DNA from: Bolinopsis microptera | Lineage: Eukaryota; Ctenophora; Tentaculata; Lobata; Bolinopsidae | NCBI RefSeq assembly: GCF_026151205.1 | Contig: NC_087079.1 | Coordinates: 6,234,169-6,298,168, forward strand | Length of the DNA stretch: 64,000 nucleotides | Direction: 5' to 3' | Part shown: positions 58,629 through 64,000 of the stretch, piece after piece | How the letters are laid out: every line of letters begins with the position of its first letter | Numbering within the stretch: position 1 is the first letter of the stretch | Notes under the pieces: model-generated | Database searches by the model: none | The model's input: the letters and a program-made list of their open reading frames with translations, nothing else | Told to the model about the DNA's origin: nothing | Program-made: the position numbers and the translations under genes

Positions 58629-61600
58629 TCCTCCTGTCCTCTACGTGACATGAGGAAATGCTGTGAGGATATTATGTAGGGTGGCTCACTGAATCCCACA
58701 CGGAACATAGGAATATCTCACATAATTCTTGTCAGAATTTGGATAAATTGTGTGGGCGTTTCATAACGTTTTTACCGATAACAGTGGAACTGGAAGTAGC
58801 CATAATCGTATGTCAACAACTCCATCAGTTCACATGAAACTTCGTCTCAAGGAACTTCCTTTCTCGTTTAAACTCGTCCAGCATCCTTGTCATGTACAAC
58901 TACTTAGAGTCAACAGATAACAATTCATTTAAGTCATTGGTCATCCCCATTAACGAGCTTTTAAAAATGACCGTTACAGTACATTGGTTACCATAATTGG
59001 TTACTAATGGCATTAGTTACCATTAGTAACCATTGGTTACCAGTACGTTGCAGGGTGTAACTGCGGGTAACATTTCAGTCACCAATTTTCATGCTAACTA
59101 TAAAACGCTACAGACCATATTGGTAGCTACATTTGAAATTAACAGAACCCCTTAGAACCCCTTGTAGTTACAAGGTTGTTGCAATATATGCTACTTAACG
59201 TCGAGAGCTTCCGTAAAACTTGTCGTGTTCCTTAGTCCGTGAGGGGTGGAGCACTGGTAGCGATATCAGTGGTCAGAACATTGATCACATTGTCATTTAT
59301 CATTGCCACATTGTCATTTATCATTGCATCGTTATATAGCTGTCAATAGGTTAGGGTAGGTTTCATGTTTACGCGATGTAACTAGAAATGGTATATACTT
59401 GACTTTAAACATGACTCAATGTTTTTTATCTGTGTTATCTCCGTAGGTTAGCTTATGACAAGAGACGTTGGCAGCGATTAAAGTGAAATTTGTATTTTTG
59501 AGTCCCCTGTCCCGGACCCCTGCAAATGGCATAAACGTAACTATAAATCTTTTAAAAGTAGTTCGATGATCTACATTCTGCCACTGAGCAATCTGACTTC
59601 AATTTGGGCTAGAAAAATTCTTAAGATTGAACCGACTTGGTTGATTTTTAACACTCTTTAACATCATATTCGATGACCAGCAGAAAACCGTATCCAAGAA
59701 AACTGTCTCCTTGAAAAGAGGCGAGCACAATATGTCTATTGTGATTTGTCGACACCCAAACTTAGACAAACTTCTGTATCATAGCAGATCTCAGGACTCA
59801 GTTCCTTTTGTTACGGACTTTTAAGTTACGGAGTTTATATTAACAGGAAGTGGTGTGACAGAGTCGATATATATTTTAATGTTGCCATGGGGTGGCAAGT
59901 CCCCTATCATCGCAGCCCGATAGTTTTACTGTCTCTCAATATGGAGGATATACCCTGTTAATTTGTAATTTAGAACGATTTACCCCTCATGGGGTTTACT
60001 GTTCAGGGGCAGTTCCGAGTGGTAATTGAATGTTTTACAGTTCACAGATGATATCATATTATCTTAGTCTCACTTAGCAGCTTGCCAACCAACATGGTCG
60101 TATAGATTAACCCAATAATCATTACTCGCCATTCAATTATCATTATTCGGCATTGACTTTGATCGTGCACTTTTTGTCCTCGTGAACCAACTCTTCACGA
60201 CCTTCCTCATCGCCCTGTGTTGCAACAATTGAACAAGTTTCTGGAACCTTCACTGCAGCTAATCAAGCGTAGTCGAGCGTAGTCGAGCGTGGGGCGTGAT
60301 TTCTATTCTTCTCCAACATTTAACCTGGATTGTCCGAGCGCCGTCAGCTGCACTTTCAGGTGACATGAACCGTTCTGAGCGTTATATTGCCAGGTGTCCG
60401 CTAGGTCAGGGACTTTGAAATGAAACACTTTCGCATACCTATTATATCTAGATTATACAGTTTGGGACTCAGCGCTTCAAGCTTTTCTTTACCTTTTCTT
60501 TACCTTTTCAGCCATAGATTGGATTTTTTGTTAGTGTTCACTGTTCAGCCTATTTAGATTGTGAATAGCGAAAAATGTTACCCGTTTTTGAGTCGTCAAA
60601 CATAATATTATCCGATTATCCGATGTTCCACTTGGTGGATGAGCTTATTCTTATCACACTGCGTGCGTAAATCCACTTTACATATTTCAGCCGACGGTAC
60701 CGACGGTCATATTAATAAACATCTGTTGATATGGTTTGAATTTAAATCTCTAGCTCATGCTAACGATCCCCCATTACTCGCTTAGAACATAAAATAACAT
60801 TGTCGTAATTATTCATAACAGGAGGCAGCAGGCACCAGATATAAATTAACATTTGCACGAGGTCACCCTTACTTTCATGATCCTGCCGAAAATAAGGGTC
60901 CTAATTCTCTACAGCTAACGACCAATCACAGCTTCAAATGTTTAAATACCAACTGCTCGAACCAGGGCCATCAGTTCGCAGCCATGAAATTAGAGCCTGG
61001 TCCTTCCCACACCGTGAGAGGACCAAGTCTAGTAGTCACGTTACTCCTTATATGGACATCACGTGGCATCTAAAGATCTTGACAACCAGCACGTGGGCTT
61101 TATTAGCTTTTAATATCACCTTGTCCTCCTCGGGTGGTCGCTGTTTTTCCATCAGCAGCAGGGCGTTTTGCTAATATACCTTGAATCACTTCTCATATCT
61201 TAACCCTGGTTCAGATCGATTTCAGGGGAGGGGGGTAGCAACGGATAGTGTGATCTGATGATACACGTTTATTACCGTATTAAAACTGGCCGCTGTTTCT
61301 ATCTTGTTAACATTTATCTCCTGTTCTGTTAATAAGTCAGATAACGACTATTTGTTCACTTTACTGCAGACTGTTCCTGCTCACATATGCTACCTGGCTA
61401 CCTCTATAAATGTATCTTGTGTTTTTGGATCATGTACGTTGGGGAGACGTGTTACGCTTGAAACTGCCTCGAAGTTACCGATAATGTAATGACGTTGTTG
61501 TTTAGATGTTCCATCCGGTAGTAATTGTTACCAGATAATTAGATAATTATCAGATAATTGGATTATCTGTAATGGATTCTCATCAAAATGTCACGGCTGT

Positions 61601-62250
61601 TTGGTCGAACTAATTTAGCGAGCTGGAGCAGTAGGTCGGAGTACAGGTAGAACATTACTGATGAAGCTTCCATACGCTGGGTTTATTTTATCTACAAGTA
61701 TTTGATTGAGCCAGCAATTCTCCGCCATAATTTTCTAGTTCTACTGAAGCATTGTTTACAAAACAACCTTTGTTTTCCTTACAGAGTTTCAACAAACATC
61801 CCGCTAAGTTAACTGTGAACGTTCGCTCATTATTTCTCCAATATTATTTGTTGCTAAGCTCAATCTCACCACGCTAATTTTTTTCTGTGACCTATTTTAT
61901 TTTTAGTTACTCTTGAATAGTGCAGAAAAAAACAATTAATATTATCCTTGATCTGTTTTGACGCAAATTTTTTGGTTTTCGTGACTTATTATATCAAACA
62001 ATAATCATTAATCATGCATAATCGGATCACACTGTTTACTGGTTCCCCATTCATAAACTTTCACAACAAATACTGCTAAACAAGTACTGACTAAATTAAT
62101 TTTCAGGAATTTGTCTGCTAACTATGCGCATTTTATTTTGTGTCATGATCAGATATCATACGAACTAGTTGAGCTATTCAGTTGCTTTTAAAATTCTGTT
62201 TCATTGTCAATTTCCTGGTTAATTAACAATATTATTTTAGCCTATTACAT
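58629..62250. other. Non-coding stretch with one weak exon candidate
   Basis: No recognised gene. Minor structures: gttaccatt/aatggttac words in both orientations at 58985-59045; gcgtagtcga in triplicate at about 60267-60292; and a minus-strand exon candidate listed separately. Confidence 0.4.
61045..61170 (-). CDS. Weak candidate 3' terminal exon, unknown product
   Basis: On the minus strand an AG acceptor after tatatt is followed by 41 codons (starting QNALLLMEKQRPPEED, later HVLVVKIF) and a TAA. Composition is more balanced than its surroundings. No family recognised and no matching upstream exon found in the window. Chance is a real alternative. Confidence 0.15.
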
Positions 62251-62613
62251 TCTAATATGAATTTTTACTAACCCATTTTCAGTTATAAACGTATTTATAT
62301 TTACAAATAAGCAAAATGTTCAGGACTTGACTTATTCAATGCTGTGAAATTCGCACTGAACGTATTATTCGAACTAAATTCGCATACGATTTTTTCTCTA
62401 AAAATTGCCGTATTTAAAAAAATATAGTAGTTGTTTCACGATAGTTCATAGTTGGTTTTGTATGGTGAAATATTGATAAAACACATAACATGTACTTCCC
62501 GCAACATGTTCGTGGTTACTGGTTAGCGATCAAGATCGCAAGGGGTTAAATTTAGCTCATAGTCATACCGGAATTGAAGACATTATGGAGTAATAAACTT
62601 GAAATCACTTAAT
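62251..62613 (+). repeat. Direct repeat, first copy (at least 363 bp)
   Basis: Repeats at 63638-64000 with no difference that I could see; the first copy ends or continues past the window limit of the second. Offset 1,387 bp. Confidence 0.93.
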
Positions 62614-63154
62614 TTCCTCCACAGTCTACTTGTCGAGATTTGTAAGTTCGAGACTTGAAGTATAACGTCACATATCCAACTAGATTATAGATTATAGACT
62701 CTAGAATGCTGCAATGCTGCGCGTTCCCACAGCCGCATTTTTACCGAATTTTCTGCGCATTTCTTGGCGAATGTAACAGCCCTAAAAATTAAAACTTGAA
62801 GTAGTAAATTGGCGAATTATTCGCGTTTTTTTTGAGAAATCTAAATGCGCCGTATTTTTTGACGAATATTTGTCGAATTTAACAGCCTTAGACTTATTAT
62901 TTTATCTTCAATTTTTATTCCATTAATTTGAACTGAAAAGATGTTATTTTATTTTCAAATTTTACTAAGGAATGATCAATGTCCTCCTCACGGCAGTATC
63001 GTATTTTCTTCTACAGCAGGCTGCCGCAATAAAGACAATCAGTAAGTACCTTATTTAATACGTTATTTTGTTTTTAACGACTTTTAAGTTACAACACATT
63101 TTAATTTACAAGTGAGACAGAGCCTACATGTTATACTTATATAACTAGTTCTGT

Positions 63155-63410
63155 AGACCTGGTTGATTTGATTTGATTTGAAACTTTTACAAAATAGCAA
63201 GTATACAAATGTACAGCAATTCGAACAAACATAATATAAAATGGGCCGAAATGTATAAATGCTAAAAAGCGTGGGTCAGTGAAACAAGTACAGAGGACAA
63301 CTTTCAGAACAGGAGTTTTTTGGCCGCCCAAAGTCTCAATAACATCACCTCCACCTAGTAATAAAATTATGAAACGTGAAAAGTGTGAAACAATCAAATA
63401 ATAAATAATA
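63155..63410 (-). mobile_element. LINE 3' UTR fragment, 5'-truncated
   Basis: Minus-strand counterpart of the 3' UTR at about 19860-20095 with several differences, ending in repeated aaatc (63160-63180). Same LINE family as the ORF1-only element. The conserved open frame shared by both copies (86-87 codons) lies in the UTR and has no domain. Confidence 0.85.
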
Positions 63411-63460
63411 GGTTATGGGATGGGAAGGTTAAAACCTTCCCATCCCATAACCTATTATAT
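63409..63460. repeat. Perfect palindrome, 25-bp arms, 2-base centre
   Basis: taataggttatgggatggga... followed after aa by the exact complement. It sits immediately at the truncated 5' end of the LINE fragment. Confidence 0.93.
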
Positions 63461-63637
63461 TTAATAAATTTAAGAGTGTTTATGTAGTGTTGTAATTAGT
63501 TTTATTTAATTAATTGTAATCAGTTTTATCTGAAACGTAAGGTGACCTGCATGTTTAAAATCTTTCTTTTCCTCCTTTAAATGAAGTACCAAATAAGTTT
63601 CTCTGAAATAATTTACTCCTCACCATACTAATCTAAT

Positions 63638-64000
63638 TCTAATATGAATTTTTACTAACCCATTTTCAGTTATAAACGTATTTATATTTACAAATAAGCA
63701 AAATGTTCAGGACTTGACTTATTCAATGCTGTGAAATTCGCACTGAACGTATTATTCGAACTAAATTCGCATACGATTTTTTCTCTAAAAATTGCCGTAT
63801 TTAAAAAAATATAGTAGTTGTTTCACGATAGTTCATAGTTGGTTTTGTATGGTGAAATATTGATAAAACACATAACATGTACTTCCCGCAACATGTTCGT
63901 GGTTACTGGTTAGCGATCAAGATCGCAAGGGGTTAAATTTAGCTCATAGTCATACCGGAATTGAAGACATTATGGAGTAATAAACTTGAAATCACTTAAT
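63638..64000 (+). repeat. Direct repeat, second copy, runs off the window
   Basis: See 62251-62613. Confidence 0.93.

Overview
Animal-type nuclear DNA: AT-rich, intron- and repeat-style sequence with no operons, no bacterial gene packing and no complete host gene that I can recognise. Almost everything interpretable is mobile or tandemly repeated DNA: a Polinton/Maverick-like element, LINE fragments, mariner-, hAT- and Mutator-like DNA elements, unclassified MITEs and many satellites. The mix suggests an invertebrate metazoan, possibly a cnidarian, but the species call is a guess.

Layout. 1-12.0 kb: non-coding DNA with a 700-bp pentamer array in ordered blocks (955-1653), a mariner-type MITE (1704-2474), a 150-bp MITE (5819-5968), several short satellites, poly-C tracts and an element with hairpin-like ends (about 10.34-11.0 kb). 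12.03-40.80 kb: a direct tandem duplication. Unit 1 (12032-21042, 9.0 kb) and unit 2 (21053-40796, 19.7 kb) are nearly the same sequence but carry different insertions. Unit 1 holds a LINE that has an intact ORF1 and a 3' UTR but no ORF2 (about 18742-20100). Unit 2 holds a 10.25-kb Mutator-like element (24206-34455, 9-bp target duplication) and a mariner MITE (39479-40155), and its 41-bp minisatellite has about 65 copies against 25. In each case the other unit shows the empty site. The Mutator-like element contains a head-to-tail dimer of a 3.26-kb element (each copy carrying a broken minus-strand LINE), a hAT MITE and a 121-bp MITE, each with target duplications or terminal repeats.

41.737-55.693 kb: the most remarkable object, a 13,957-bp near-perfect palindrome bounded by 6-bp duplications (CATAAA) and starting with AG, as Polintons do. 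Each 6.15-kb arm carries 145-bp subterminal repeats, a zinc-finger ORF, dyad-symmetric 31-bp repeats and a broken protein-primed family B DNA polymerase gene fused to an endonuclease VII-like zinc module. The 1.65-kb central loop has a third, diverged polymerase 3' end and an unknown 129-aa ORF. No integrase, packaging ATPase or capsid gene was recognised. Both arms share the same disabling changes although they are almost identical, so the palindrome formed from an already broken copy.

55.7-64.0 kb: non-coding DNA with a 52-bp minisatellite (about 21 copies), a LINE 3' fragment, a zero-loop palindrome and an exact direct repeat of at least 363 bp that runs off the window.

Limits: all similarity statements come from reading by eye. 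The tandem duplication could be two haplotypes joined end to end by an assembler.
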